49,898 nucleotides of DNA from CAZNNH01 sp964574335 (GTDB taxonomy: Bacteria; Acidobacteriota; Vicinamibacteria; Fen-336), in contig CAZNNH010000030.1 in assembly GCA_964574335.1 (NCBI GenBank), forward strand, positions 1 to 49,898, given 5' to 3'. Shown here one piece after another: positions 1 through 8,391 of the stretch. The notes beneath the pieces are model-generated. The model ran no database searches. It worked only from the letters and a program-made list of their open reading frames with translations, and was not told the origin of the DNA. Both the position numbers and the translations under genes were made by a program. Position 1 is the stretch's first letter; each line of letters begins with the position of its first letter.

Positions 1-1082
1 GAGGCCAGCCAGCCCGGTGGGAAGAGGCCCGCCGGCCACGGGTCCGTCGGCCTCAGGCGCAAGGCATCCCTCAGCCGGCGCGGCCCCACCCCCCCGAAGG
101 CCGGGCGGCTATCGCGGCCCCCGAGCAGCAGTGGCCCTCGGAACAGCGCCACTTGGTCGACCAGGCGGCGGGCCAGGAACTCGCCGAGCACCTCGGACCC
201 GCCCTCGACCATCAGGCTGGTCAGCCCTTCCCGGGAAAGGGTCTCGACGAGCCAGTCCAGGGGCACCCGGCCCGGGCCCGCAGGCGCGACGGTGACCACG
301 ACGCCGCGTCGCTCCAGCTCCCGTCTCCGGGCCGGGCTGGCGCGGCGGCACACCACCCGGACCCGACCGGCGCCGGCGCTTCGCACCAGGCGGCTGTCGA
401 GGGGCAGGCGCAGGTACGAGTCGAGGACGATCCGCTCGAACGGTCGGCGCAGTCGCGGGCTCGGGAGCAGCAACGGATCGTCGGCCAGCACGGTGCCGAT
501 GCCGACCAGCACCGCGTCGTGGAGGCGGCGCAGCCGACGGGCAGCACGCCGCGCGGCTGTGCCGGTGATCCACTTGGAGTCACCCGAGGCGGTGCCGATC
601 CGGCCATCGAGGGTGACGGCGGCCTTGAGCAGCACGAAGGGGCGGCCGGTACGGGCCCAGACCATGAAGCGCTCGTTGAGCTGGGCGGCGGGCGAGGCCA
701 GCAGGCCGGATTCGACCGTCACCCCGCGGCGGCGGAGGAACGCGATCCCCCTCCCATCGACCCGGGGGTTGGGGTCGCGGGTGGCGATCACCACCCGGCG
801 GATACCCGCCGCCACGATCTGCGGGGCGCAGGGTGGGGTCCGGCCATGGTGCGAGCAGGGCTCCAGGTTCACGAACAGCGAGGCGCCACGTGCCTGTCGC
901 CCCGCCTGGGAGAGCGCCACCACCTCGGCGTGCGGCGCTCCGGCCCGGGCGTGGAACCCGGACCCGACCAGCCGACCACCCTTGACGACGACGCAGCCGA
1001 CCATCGGGTTGGGGCTCTGCTCCCCCGCGTCCCTGGCGGCCAGCGCCAGGGTCTTAGCCATCCACCGTCGATCCGTGCTCAA
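1..1082 (-). CDS. ribD: Bifunctional riboflavin biosynthesis protein RibD (3' end cut by window)
   Basis: RibD performs the second and third steps of riboflavin synthesis: deamination of the pyrimidine intermediate by the N-terminal domain, then reduction of the ribosyl side chain by the C-terminal domain. The deaminase zinc site is visible: HAE at residues 51-53 and PCSHHGRTPPC at 75-85, preceded by SPNPMVGCVVV. The reductase domain follows (VTLDGRIGTASGDSKWITG, then LMVEGGSEVLGEF near the end). About 360 codons are present against a usual 360-370, so little is missing. The chosen start is a TTG whose last bases overlap the ftsY stop (TTGA); an in-frame ATG lies at 1061 but would remove residues normally present before the deaminase helix. 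No riboswitch precedes it, as expected for a coupled downstream gene. The domain assignment is firm; the start is inferred. Confidence 0.93.
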   Translation of the reverse strand, partial: MSTDRRWMAKTLALAARDAGEQSPNPMVGCVVVKGGRLVGSGFHARAGAPHAEVVALSQAGRQARGASLFVNLEPCSHHGRTPPCAPQIVAAGIRRVVIATRDPNPRVDGRGIAFLRRRGVTVESGLLASPAAQLNERFMVWARTGRPFVLLKAAVTLDGRIGTASGDSKWITGTAARRAARRLRRLHDAVLVGIGTVLADDPLLLPSPRLRRPFERIVLDSYLRLPLDSRLVRSAGAGRVRVVCRRASPARRRELERRGVVVTVAPAGPGRVPLDWLVETLSREGLTSLMVEGGSEVLGEFLARRLVDQVALFRGPLLLGGRDSRPAFGGVGPRRLRDALRLRPTDPWPAGLFPPGWLA

Positions 1083-2005
1083 GCTTCACCCAGCAGGCCG
1101 GCGGCGAAGTCGTCGGGGTCGAAGGGGAGCAGGTCGTCGAGGGCCTCGCCGACGCCGACGTACCGGATCGGGACGCCCAGCTCCTGCACCACTGCCACCG
1201 CCATGCCACCCTTGGCGGTCCCGTCCAGCTTGGTCAGCACCAGGCCCGTGACGGTGACGGCGCGAGCGAACTCCCTGGCCTGGGCCAGGGCGTTCGAGCC
1301 GGTGGTCGCGTCGAGGACCAGCAGCGTCTCGTGGGGAGCACCGTCGACCTCGCGGCCTGCCACCCGCGCCATCTTGGAGAGCTCGGCCATCAGGTTGCCC
1401 CGGGTGTGTAGGCGTCCGGCGGTGTCCACCAGCACCGCGTCGCGACCGCGCGCCGAGGCGGCACGCAACGCGTCCGTCAGCACCGAAGAAGGGTCGGCGC
1501 CCTCGGCGCCCCGGAGGAAGTCGCCGCCCACCCGAGCCGCCCAGACCTCGAGCTGCTCCGCCGCGGCGGCACGGAAGGTGTCGGCGGCGCACAGCAGGGT
1601 GGAGCGCCCTTGGGCCACCCAGCTGCTGGCGAGCTTGCCGATGGTGGTGGTCTTGCCCACGCCGTTCACGCCCACCACCAGCACCACCCACGGACGGCTC
1701 GAGAACTCGAGCGGCGGCGCCGCCGCGGGCGAGAGCGCCTTCCGGATCTCCTCTTGCAGGATCGACCGCATGGCGGCCAGGCCCGGGCCGACGATCTGCG
1801 GGCTGTGCGCGCGCAGCACCGCCATCGCCCGCTCGACCGCGGGGACCCCCATGTCGGCGGCCAGCAGCGACTCCTCGATGGTCTCCAGGTCGGCGGCATC
1901 CAGCGGGCGACGTCCCCGGATCAGATCCTCGACGGGGGTCTCCAGCACCGCGCGGGTCCTGGCCAGCCCGGCCCTGAGTCGAGCGCCGAGGGAGGGACCG
2001 GTCAT
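1079..2005 (-). CDS. ftsY: Signal recognition particle receptor FtsY
   Basis: FtsY is the membrane-associated SRP receptor GTPase; it pairs with Ffh to deliver ribosome-nascent-chain complexes to SecYEG. The 308-residue protein is essentially the NG core: a helical N domain (1-100), P-loop GVNGVGKTTT at about 112-121, DTFRAAAAEQ at 142-151, DTAGRLHT at 194-201, and the guanine-specificity motif TKLDGTAKGG at 258-267. The long acidic A domain of E. coli FtsY is absent, as in many other bacteria. It lies 59 nt downstream of the roadblock gene, and its stop overlaps the ribD start. I see nothing abnormal in the catalytic motifs. Confidence 0.96.
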   Translation of the reverse strand: MTGPSLGARLRAGLARTRAVLETPVEDLIRGRRPLDAADLETIEESLLAADMGVPAVERAMAVLRAHSPQIVGPGLAAMRSILQEEIRKALSPAAAPPLEFSSRPWVVLVVGVNGVGKTTTIGKLASSWVAQGRSTLLCAADTFRAAAAEQLEVWAARVGGDFLRGAEGADPSSVLTDALRAASARGRDAVLVDTAGRLHTRGNLMAELSKMARVAGREVDGAPHETLLVLDATTGSNALAQAREFARAVTVTGLVLTKLDGTAKGGMAVAVVQELGVPIRYVGVGEALDDLLPFDPDDFAAGLLGEA

Positions 2006-2064
2006 CTCAGCGGGCCGACCCGCCTCGGGCTTGGGCCATCAGTAGGGTTCCTGCCGCGACCTGG

Positions 2065-2418
2065 TCACAGGGCGGCGTTCAGGCGCTCCTGAGCCAGGGC
2101 GGACTCGTCGATCCCGCGGGCCAGACGAGCTCCGGGCGAGAGCGACACCACCAGGTAGTAGCCGTCCTTGAGCGGGCGCAGGATCACCTTGCCCCAACGG
2201 TAGCGGCAGGTGATGAGACGGATACCGCCGACGCCGTACCTGGCGTTGGTCTTTCGAGCCAAGGTCAGGGCGATGCCTTGGTAGGCTCCGATCAGCCGGT
2301 GCCGGTCGTCCTGCCCGCCGCTCTGGAACGCCACCTCCCCTTCCGAATCGAGGAGCAGGACCGCCTGCACCCCGCCCACCTCTCGCGCCAATTGGTCCAG
2401 CAGCCGCTGAAAGGGCAT
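2065..2418 (-). CDS. Roadblock/LC7 (MglB-like) domain protein
   Basis: This 117-residue protein is a single roadblock/LC7 domain. It begins with a helix (FQRLLDQLAREVGGVQAVLL), followed by LLDSEGEVAFQSGG, and has the typical five-stranded alternation ending in DGYYLVVSLSPGARLARG. In known systems these domains dimerise and regulate small Ras-like GTPases (MglB acting on MglA) or serve as scaffolds. No MglA-type GTPase is encoded in the window; the nearest GTPase gene is ftsY, 59 nt downstream. It follows the secreted TPR gene by 8 nt, so the two are probably co-transcribed. The fold is recognised from sequence pattern; its partner is unknown. Confidence 0.8.
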   Translation of the reverse strand: MPFQRLLDQLAREVGGVQAVLLLDSEGEVAFQSGGQDDRHRLIGAYQGIALTLARKTNARYGVGGIRLITCRYRWGKVILRPLKDGYYLVVSLSPGARLARGIDESALAQERLNAAL

Positions 2419-2426
2419 GCGGGCGG

Positions 2427-3179
2427 CTATTTGGGAAAGGCCTGAAGCAGTTGCGCCGCGCGATGGCCGCTGGACCCGCCGGGGTCCTTGCGGGCCGTAG
2501 CCTCGAGCTGCTCCCGCGCCTCGCTGAGCCGGCCGGCTCGGTAGAGGGCCTCACCCAGCGCCAGCATCAAGGGGGGGTGGTCGGGCACCTCCTGGAGGCC
2601 GATCTCGAGCTGGGCGATCGCCTCGTCGGGACGCCCGAGCGCGGTCAGGCAGTCGGCGACGCCCAGGTGGGCCTCGGCGAACCCCTTGTTGCGACTGACG
2701 GCGGTTCGATACCAGCTCAGGGCCTGGACGTAGTTGCGCTCCTCGTAGTGAGCCCGGCCCAGGTTGGCGGCGGCCAGCTCCGGCGTCGGGTTGGTGGGGT
2801 CGTTGAACGCGATCATGAACTCCTGCTTCCCCTCTTCTCGCTTGCCGAGCAGGATCAGCGCCGTGCCCAGGTCGTGTCGCACGTCCACGTAGTAGGGGTT
2901 CAGCTTGAGAGCCTCGCGCAGCTCCTCGACCGCCTTCTCCGGCTGGTTGAGGCGCAGGTAGGTGACGCCCAGCCCCTTGCGGAAGTAGGGGTTCTTCTTG
3001 TCCTTGTCGACCGCAGCCTCGAACTCCCTGAGGGCCAGCTGCGCCCGTCCTTCGAGAAGGTGGGCGCGACCGGCGCGAAATTGCGCCTCGCCTGTCGGGT
3101 CGTCCTCGGCCGTGGCGACAGCCAGCGGCCACACCCAGATCGCGAGCACGACCCAGACCGAGCCTCGAACCCTTCTCAC
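2427..3179 (-). CDS. Secreted or periplasmic TPR protein
   Basis: This 250-residue protein starts with a GTG and a signal peptide (RRVRGSVWVVLAIWVWPLAV, likely cleavage after ATA). About six tetratricopeptide repeats follow from residue 32 to the end. The TPR signature residues recur at 34-residue spacing, for example FRAGRAHLLEGRAQLALREF, NPYFRKGLGVTYLRLNQPEK and NPYYVDVRHDLGTALILLGK. TPR arrays act as protein-interaction scaffolds. Exported TPR proteins of this type often belong to envelope or pilus machinery, but no specific family could be named. It sits between the HD-GYP gene (about 100 nt upstream) and the roadblock gene (8 nt downstream). Confidence 0.82.
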   Translation of the reverse strand: MRRVRGSVWVVLAIWVWPLAVATAEDDPTGEAQFRAGRAHLLEGRAQLALREFEAAVDKDKKNPYFRKGLGVTYLRLNQPEKAVEELREALKLNPYYVDVRHDLGTALILLGKREEGKQEFMIAFNDPTNPTPELAAANLGRAHYEERNYVQALSWYRTAVSRNKGFAEAHLGVADCLTALGRPDEAIAQLEIGLQEVPDHPPLMLALGEALYRAGRLSEAREQLEATARKDPGGSSGHRAAQLLQAFPK

Positions 3180-3280
3180 CTCACCCGCTCCCCATCCCTC
3201 GTGGTCTCGGGATGTCGTCAGGAACCGTCGTCTCCGTCATGCTACCGCAGCCCAGGCATGGATTCGAGGCGGCCGCCAGC

Positions 3281-5071
3281 TCACACCGCCAGCGCCGCGA
3301 TCTGCTCTCGGGCTTCGATCGACGCCTGGCGGGCCTTGGCCGGCGTGAGGTCTCCCAGCTCCCACGCCTTCTCCATGCCGGTCACGCAGTCGGAGTCGAA
3401 CTTCTTCCCCGCCAGGAACCGCAGGCGAGCTACCGCCGCCTCGAAGGTCATGGCCTTGGAGTAGGGTCGGTCCGTGGTCATGGCGTCGAAGGCATCGGCC
3501 ACGCAGACGATGCGGCCGAGGAGGGGAATCTCGTCGCCCTTCAGCCCCTCTGGATAGCCCGTCCCGTCCACGCTCTCGTGGTGCTTGAGCCCGGCCCCGG
3601 CCAGCTCCTTGAGCTTGGGAACGGCGGCCAGGATGTGCAGCCCCTTGGTGGGGTGCTGCTTCATGATCTCGTACTCCTCGTCGGTGAGGGCCGAGGGCTT
3701 GCGCAGGATCCGATCCTCGATCCCGATCTTCCCGACGTCGTGGATGATCCCCGACAGGTGGACCCGTTCCACCTCCTCCGGCGCCATCCCCATGTGCTTG
3801 GCGATGATCATGGAGTAGTAGGCGACCCTCTCGGAATGGCCCCGTGTGTAGGGGTCCTTCTCGTCGATGGCGTTGGCAAGCATGCGCACCGAGCCCATGA
3901 AGAGCTCCTTGTTGGTGCGCGCCGCCTCGCGGATCTGCTCGATCGCCTTCTGGATCTCGGCGCCCATCAGGTTGAAGGCATCGGCCAGGATGCCGACCTC
4001 GTTGCCGCTGCGAACCGCCACCCTGGTCCCGTAGTCGCCAGCGGCGAGCTGTCGGGCACCGCGCGCCAGCTGCCGGATTGGCTGGCTGATCTGCCCCGAG
4101 AAGAACGTGCCCAGCACCAGCGCCGCTATCGCCACCAGGCCCACCACGAAAGCCGACTGGCGCCGCATCTGGTAGACGCTGTGGTAGGCCTTGGCCTCGT
4201 CCACCTGGGCGATCACCCCCCAGCCCGACTGGTCCGGGACTCGGGTGTAGGTGCCGAGCATCTGATGGACGCCGTCCTCGTCCTCGAGCTTGAAGGGGAC
4301 CGTCCCGCCGGCGCGGGCGCCCGACTCCAGGAACAGCCGGACGATCTCCACCCGGGAGACGTCCAGATCGCCCTGCACGCGAGCGGCGTCCGAGTGCGCC
4401 ACCAGGTGCCCGCGGACGTCGACGACGTAGACGTCGACCAGGCCCTCGTCTCCCATCTGCTGTGCCATCGTCCAGAGCTGGGCCAGGCTGGCCACCACCA
4501 GCACGACGCCCTCGGGGCGCTCCGTCCCGGGCGGCGTGATCGGCTCGCTCAGCACCATCACCGGCTCCTGGAGCTCGGTGGAGAACAACGGGTGGCTGAT
4601 CATGCGATCGCCTTGCAGCCCTCGGGTCACCCCCTCCTCGAGCAGACGCACTACGGTGGGCTCCCGGAAGCGGAAGCCGTACAAGGGTCCGATCTTCTGG
4701 TCGTCCACCAGGTAGATGCTCAGGAAGGCGGTGTCGCCTTCGACGTAGCGCTCCAGGGCCTTGGCCGCGGAGATCCAGGCGATCCGTGAGGCCAGCCCAC
4801 CCGGCTTGGTGTCCACCTCGAGGGTGCGGGCGATGGCGCGGATCTGGGCCTCCAGGCCGTGGCCGTAGAGGGCGATCTGCTGGGAAAGGCTGCGGACCTT
4901 GTCGAGCTGGGCCTTCTTCTGATCGAGCTCGAGGTCGGCGCGGGCCTGCGAGACCAGATACCAGGAGGTCCCGAGCAGGGGTACCACGCCGAGGCCGAAC
5001 AGCAGCAGCAGCAGCGAGATCAGGATTCGACCGCGCCGCCTGGGAGGCGCCTTGGAGGGCACCCGGCTCAA
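3281..5071 (-). CDS. dCache-HAMP-HD-GYP c-di-GMP phosphodiesterase
   Basis: This 596-residue membrane sensor has TM1 at about residues 14-38, a long periplasmic Cache-like region (40-300, including VDVYVVDVRGHLVAHSD), TM2 at about 305-325 (FVVGLVAIAALVLGTFFSGQ), a HAMP linker (QISQPIRQLARGARQLAAGD) and a C-terminal HD-GYP domain. The metal and signature residues are intact: RGHSERVAYY, HLSGIIHDVGKIG, LKHHE, GTGYPEGLKGDEIP and VADAFDAMTTDRPY. HD-GYP domains hydrolyse c-di-GMP, so the protein should convert an extracytoplasmic signal into lower c-di-GMP. The start is a TTG that overlaps the stop of the upstream cyclase gene (TTGA); a GTG at 5062 is an alternative. The ligand cannot be told from sequence. 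Confidence 0.93.
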   Translation of the reverse strand: MSRVPSKAPPRRRGRILISLLLLLFGLGVVPLLGTSWYLVSQARADLELDQKKAQLDKVRSLSQQIALYGHGLEAQIRAIARTLEVDTKPGGLASRIAWISAAKALERYVEGDTAFLSIYLVDDQKIGPLYGFRFREPTVVRLLEEGVTRGLQGDRMISHPLFSTELQEPVMVLSEPITPPGTERPEGVVLVVASLAQLWTMAQQMGDEGLVDVYVVDVRGHLVAHSDAARVQGDLDVSRVEIVRLFLESGARAGGTVPFKLEDEDGVHQMLGTYTRVPDQSGWGVIAQVDEAKAYHSVYQMRRQSAFVVGLVAIAALVLGTFFSGQISQPIRQLARGARQLAAGDYGTRVAVRSGNEVGILADAFNLMGAEIQKAIEQIREAARTNKELFMGSVRMLANAIDEKDPYTRGHSERVAYYSMIIAKHMGMAPEEVERVHLSGIIHDVGKIGIEDRILRKPSALTDEEYEIMKQHPTKGLHILAAVPKLKELAGAGLKHHESVDGTGYPEGLKGDEIPLLGRIVCVADAFDAMTTDRPYSKAMTFEAAVARLRFLAGKKFDSDCVTGMEKAWELGDLTPAKARQASIEAREQIAALAV

Positions 5072-6750
5072 GCCTCCGGCGAGGTGACCGTCGCTGGCGG
5101 CCTGGTCTCCTGAGTCTGGGGGATCCCCTGGACCTCAGAGACCACCTCGTACACCCCCACCTTGTGCTTCTTCCCCTTGAGCGCCACCTCGCCGAGGTTG
5201 TTGGTCTGGAAGCGCCCTTCGACCATCCGGAGGGTGTTGGCCCCGATCACCACCATGTTGGGCTTGGCCACCGAGCTCTCCAGCCGGCTGGCGGTGTTCA
5301 CCGTGTCGCCGAGCACGGTGTACTCCTTCTTGTTGACGCTCCCGATCTCGCCGGCAACCGCCTTCCCGCTGTTGATGCCAATCCGGATCCGAAGCTTGGG
5401 GCCCTCGGTGCGCTCGGCGTTGAACTCCTCGAGGCGCTGCAGCATCTCCAGCGCGGCCAGCACCGCCCGCACCGCGTGGTCGGGCATGTCCAGGGGCGCC
5501 CCGAATACCGCCATGATCGCGTCCCCGATGTACTTGTCGAGGGTCCCCTCGTGCTTGAAGATCACGTCGGTCATCCGGGAGAGGTAGTCGCTGAGCAGCA
5601 GTGCCACCGCCGGCGGGCTCATGTTCTCCGACATGGTGGTGAAGCCGACGATGTCGGCGAACAGCACCGAGACTTGCCTCTCTTCGGGGACGCCCAGCGC
5701 CTCGCTCTGCGACTCGGAGGTGGCCAGGATGCGGCTGGTCACCTGGGGGGAGAGGAACCGTCCCAGCCGCTCGCGCTTCTTCTCCTCGGCCACGATCTTC
5801 TGGTTGAGCCGGGCCCGTTCCACCGCCACCGCGGCGTAGTTGGCGAGCGCCGTCAGCAGGTCCAGGTCGTTGGCATCGAAGCAGTTGGTGAGCATCGGGG
5901 AGTCGACGTGGATGATCCCGATCACCTGATCCTTGTTCCACAGCGGAGCACACATGGCGCTCTTGATGCCGTGGAAGCGAATCGAGTCGCCGGCGCTGAA
6001 CCGGGCGTCCACCTGGGCGTCCGAGGTCAGGATCGACACGCGGTCCTTGATGACCCGGTCGGCGATGGTCTTGGAGATCACGATCTTCTGCTCGCCGCCC
6101 GCTTCCGGGTTGCGGAACTTCCGCGCCATCGGCACCAGCTTCTGCCCGTCCGTCCCCTCGATGAGCATCAACGAGCCACGGTCGGCCGGCATGTTCTCGA
6201 AGACGATGTCCATCACCTGCTGGAGCACCTCTTCGACCGGCCGGACCGCGATCAGGGTCTCCGCGACCTTGGTCAGCACCTTGAGGATCCGGTTGGACTT
6301 CTCGATCTCGTGAAGGTCGGCCGGGGCCTTGGTGGCGCGGGCCGCCGCCGGCACCGCGCCGTCCCCTTCGGTGGCGAGCAGCTTGGAGAGCTCGCCCACG
6401 CTCCGGATGATGGTCCCGGCCTCTTCCTGGAGCGGCTTCTCCTCGTCGAGGACCACCTGCCCTTCGAGGGTCTTGCTGAACGTGATCTGGAACTTGCCGA
6501 GCAGGATTCGGTCTCCGTCCTTGAGTGGAGCCTCGACGACCGGCACGCCGTTGACCTGGGTCCCGTTCTTGGACTTCATGTCCGCGATGCGGACGCCGTC
6601 ATCGTCGGCGACGATGCGGGCGTGGTTGCGGGAGATTCCGAAGTCCTTCAGCACGACCTGGCACTCGGGAGAGCGCCCGATCAGCACCTCCCCGCTGCTG
6701 AAAGAGTAGCTCTGGGGAGCATCGCCATCCTGAAATGTCAGCCGGTACAT
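5068..6750 (-). CDS. FHA-GAF-class III adenylate/guanylate cyclase
   Basis: A 560-residue soluble signalling protein. An FHA phosphothreonine-binding domain fills residues 1-92 (GEVLIGRSPECQVVL, SRNHARI, KNGTQVNG). A GAF domain spans about 165-320 (ADRGSLMLIEGTDGQ, IGIIHVDSPM). The class III cyclase domain lies at about 350-530. Both metal-binding aspartates are present (VLFADIVGFT and KYIGDAIMAVFG), as are the substrate lysine two residues before that IGD, a threonine at the other base-selecting position (YTVLGDTVN) and the N...R transition-state pair (TVNTASRLE). The Lys/Thr pair favours ATP over GTP, so cAMP is the likely product. The gene lies 42 nt after gpsA with a GAGG-type ribosome site, and is coupled to the HD-GYP gene. 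FHA input suggests control by a Ser/Thr kinase. Confidence 0.93.
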   Translation of the reverse strand: MYRLTFQDGDAPQSYSFSSGEVLIGRSPECQVVLKDFGISRNHARIVADDDGVRIADMKSKNGTQVNGVPVVEAPLKDGDRILLGKFQITFSKTLEGQVVLDEEKPLQEEAGTIIRSVGELSKLLATEGDGAVPAAARATKAPADLHEIEKSNRILKVLTKVAETLIAVRPVEEVLQQVMDIVFENMPADRGSLMLIEGTDGQKLVPMARKFRNPEAGGEQKIVISKTIADRVIKDRVSILTSDAQVDARFSAGDSIRFHGIKSAMCAPLWNKDQVIGIIHVDSPMLTNCFDANDLDLLTALANYAAVAVERARLNQKIVAEEKKRERLGRFLSPQVTSRILATSESQSEALGVPEERQVSVLFADIVGFTTMSENMSPPAVALLLSDYLSRMTDVIFKHEGTLDKYIGDAIMAVFGAPLDMPDHAVRAVLAALEMLQRLEEFNAERTEGPKLRIRIGINSGKAVAGEIGSVNKKEYTVLGDTVNTASRLESSVAKPNMVVIGANTLRMVEGRFQTNNLGEVALKGKKHKVGVYEVVSEVQGIPQTQETRPPATVTSPEA

Positions 6751-6792
6751 CGTCCCAACCTCGGCAGTGTTTGGTCCCTGGGAAGACCTAGT

Positions 6793-7776
6793 CTACTCCC
6801 TTTTGAGGCTGCGCAGCATCAGCTCGTCGACCGCTACCCGCGGCGGCTTGCCGCCGTACAGCACCTCCCGCATCTGGAAGGCGATCGGCATCTCGACGCC
6901 GTGAGACTCGGCCAGGTGGTGGGCGGCCCTGGTGGTCCTCACCCCCTCGGCGACGGTGTGGCCCGAGGTCGCCTCGGCGACGGTCTCGCCCCGAGCCAGG
7001 GCCTGCCCCACGGCGCGGTTGCGGGACAGCCCGCCGGTGCAGGTCAGCACCAGGTCTCCCAGCCCGGCGAGACCGGACAGGGTGTCCGGCCGCCCTCCCA
7101 GGGCGGCCCCCAGCCGCGACATCTCGGCGAGCCCGCGCGTGATCAGTGCCGCCACGGTATTGTGGCCGTAGCCCAAGCCGTCGATGATGCCGGCCGCAAT
7201 CGCGATCACGTTCTTGAGGGCTCCGCCGAGCTCCACGCCGACCACGTCGTCGCTGGCATAGACCCTGAAGGTCCTCGTGGAGAACGCTTGCTGGAGGGTC
7301 TCGGCCAGCCCGGTCACCAGGGAAGCCGCCACCACGGCGGTCGGCTGCTCGCGGGCCACCTCGATCGCGAACGAGGGGCCCGACAACACGGCAAACGGGC
7401 GACCGGGAAGCTCCTCGGCCGCCACCTCGCTCATCCTCTTCTGGGTCTCGATCTCCAGCCCCTTGGTGGCCGAGACCACGGACGTCCCCTCCGCCAACAT
7501 CGCGGCGAGGCGCCGATAGAGCTGGCGGCAGTGCTCGGACGGGACCGCCACGATCACCACCTGGGCGCCGGCGAGCGCCTCCTCCAGTTGGTCAGTAGCG
7601 CCCAGCAGCGGGGGGAGCTCGGCCCCGGGCAGGAAGATCGAGTTGCGGTGCGACCGGTCGATCTCGGCGGCCACCTCCGCCTCACGCGCCCAGATACGGA
7701 CCTCGTGTCCGGCACGGACCAGGTGACTGGCCAGGGCGGTCCCCCACGATCCCGCCCCGATCACCGCGTGTCTCAT
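6793..7776 (-). CDS. gpsA: NAD(P)H-dependent glycerol-3-phosphate dehydrogenase GpsA
   Basis: GpsA reduces dihydroxyacetone phosphate to sn-glycerol-3-phosphate for phospholipid synthesis. The 327-residue product opens with the dinucleotide-binding loop VIGAGSWGTALASHL. It contains VPSEHCR, SATKGLE, LSGPSFA, the catalytic-lysine segment VELGGALKNVIAI, the NTVAALITRGLAEM helix and LAGLGDLVLTC. The open frame extends further upstream, but the start is placed at the ATG overlapping the plsY stop (ATGA), giving the family's normal N-terminus. Coupling to plsY makes sense: GpsA makes the glycerol-3-phosphate that PlsY acylates. Confidence 0.97.
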   Translation of the reverse strand: MRHAVIGAGSWGTALASHLVRAGHEVRIWAREAEVAAEIDRSHRNSIFLPGAELPPLLGATDQLEEALAGAQVVIVAVPSEHCRQLYRRLAAMLAEGTSVVSATKGLEIETQKRMSEVAAEELPGRPFAVLSGPSFAIEVAREQPTAVVAASLVTGLAETLQQAFSTRTFRVYASDDVVGVELGGALKNVIAIAAGIIDGLGYGHNTVAALITRGLAEMSRLGAALGGRPDTLSGLAGLGDLVLTCTGGLSRNRAVGQALARGETVAEATSGHTVAEGVRTTRAAHHLAESHGVEMPIAFQMREVLYGGKPPRVAVDELMLRSLKRE

Positions 7777-8387
7777 GGTCGCCTCCCTCCCATGCGGCTC
7801 TCGGTGCCGTCGATCAGCCGTCGGATGTTGCTGCCGTGCTTCAGGATCACCAGTCCCGCCACCGCCAGCGCGGTCCCGGCGACGATCGGCCCGGCGTCGA
7901 GCCAGAGCAACGCCAGCGGAAGCGCCAGGGCCGCCAGGATCGAGGCCAGCGAGACCAGCCGGCTGACCGCGACCACGCCGGCGAAGACGACCACGGCCAG
8001 GAGCGTGGCGAGCGGAGCCAAAGGCAGGAACACGCCGGCCCCGGTGGCCACCCCCTTGCCGCCCCGGAAACGAAGCCAGACCGGGAACACGTGGCCGAGC
8101 ACCGCGAAGGCTCCGGCGACGGCCGGAAGCCACGACGAGCCCGGGGTGAACAGCCGGGCCAGCTCGGCGGCCCCGGCACCCTTGGCCGCGTCCAGCAGGA
8201 AGGCCAAGGCACCGGCCGGTGCCCCAGCGCTACGCATCACGTTGGTGGCACCGACGTTCCCGCTGCCGACGCGACGGACGTCGGCCACGCCGAAGCTCCG
8301 AGCCACCAGATAGCTGAAGGGGATCGAACCCAGGAGGTAGGCACCCAGTAGCATCAGCGTGGGCAACAGGAGCTCGGAGCCGGGCAC
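7773..8387 (-). CDS. plsY: Glycerol-3-phosphate acyltransferase PlsY
   Basis: PlsY is an inner-membrane enzyme that transfers acyl groups from acyl-phosphate to glycerol-3-phosphate, the first committed step of phospholipid synthesis in many bacteria. The 204-residue product is largely hydrophobic and carries the family motifs LLGSIPFSYLVAR, GSGNVGATNVMR, LLDAAKG, FPVWLRFRGGKGVATGAGV and LKHGSNIRRLI. The GTG at 8387 is preferred because GGAAGG lies 8 nt upstream; an ATG at 8354 has no Shine-Dalgarno. It begins just after thpR and overlaps gpsA by 4 nt. Confidence 0.95.
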   Translation of the reverse strand: MPGSELLLPTLMLLGAYLLGSIPFSYLVARSFGVADVRRVGSGNVGATNVMRSAGAPAGALAFLLDAAKGAGAAELARLFTPGSSWLPAVAGAFAVLGHVFPVWLRFRGGKGVATGAGVFLPLAPLATLLAVVVFAGVVAVSRLVSLASILAALALPLALLWLDAGPIVAGTALAVAGLVILKHGSNIRRLIDGTESRMGGRRP

Positions 8388-8391
8388 GGTC

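Noticed and set aside
1061..1082. ATG at 1061 as the ribD start
   Set aside because: It would remove residues usually present before the deaminase helix; the TTG at 1082 overlaps the ftsY stop like other junctions in the window.
153..2045. A 630-codon plus-strand frame across ribD and ftsY
   Set aside because: Antisense to two clearly recognisable conserved genes with intact motifs.
4786..8313. A 1,175-codon open frame on the plus strand
   Set aside because: It is antisense to the FHA-cyclase, gpsA and plsY, rich in His/Arg/Gly/Asp as expected of a shadow frame in GC-rich DNA, and has no family-like motif.
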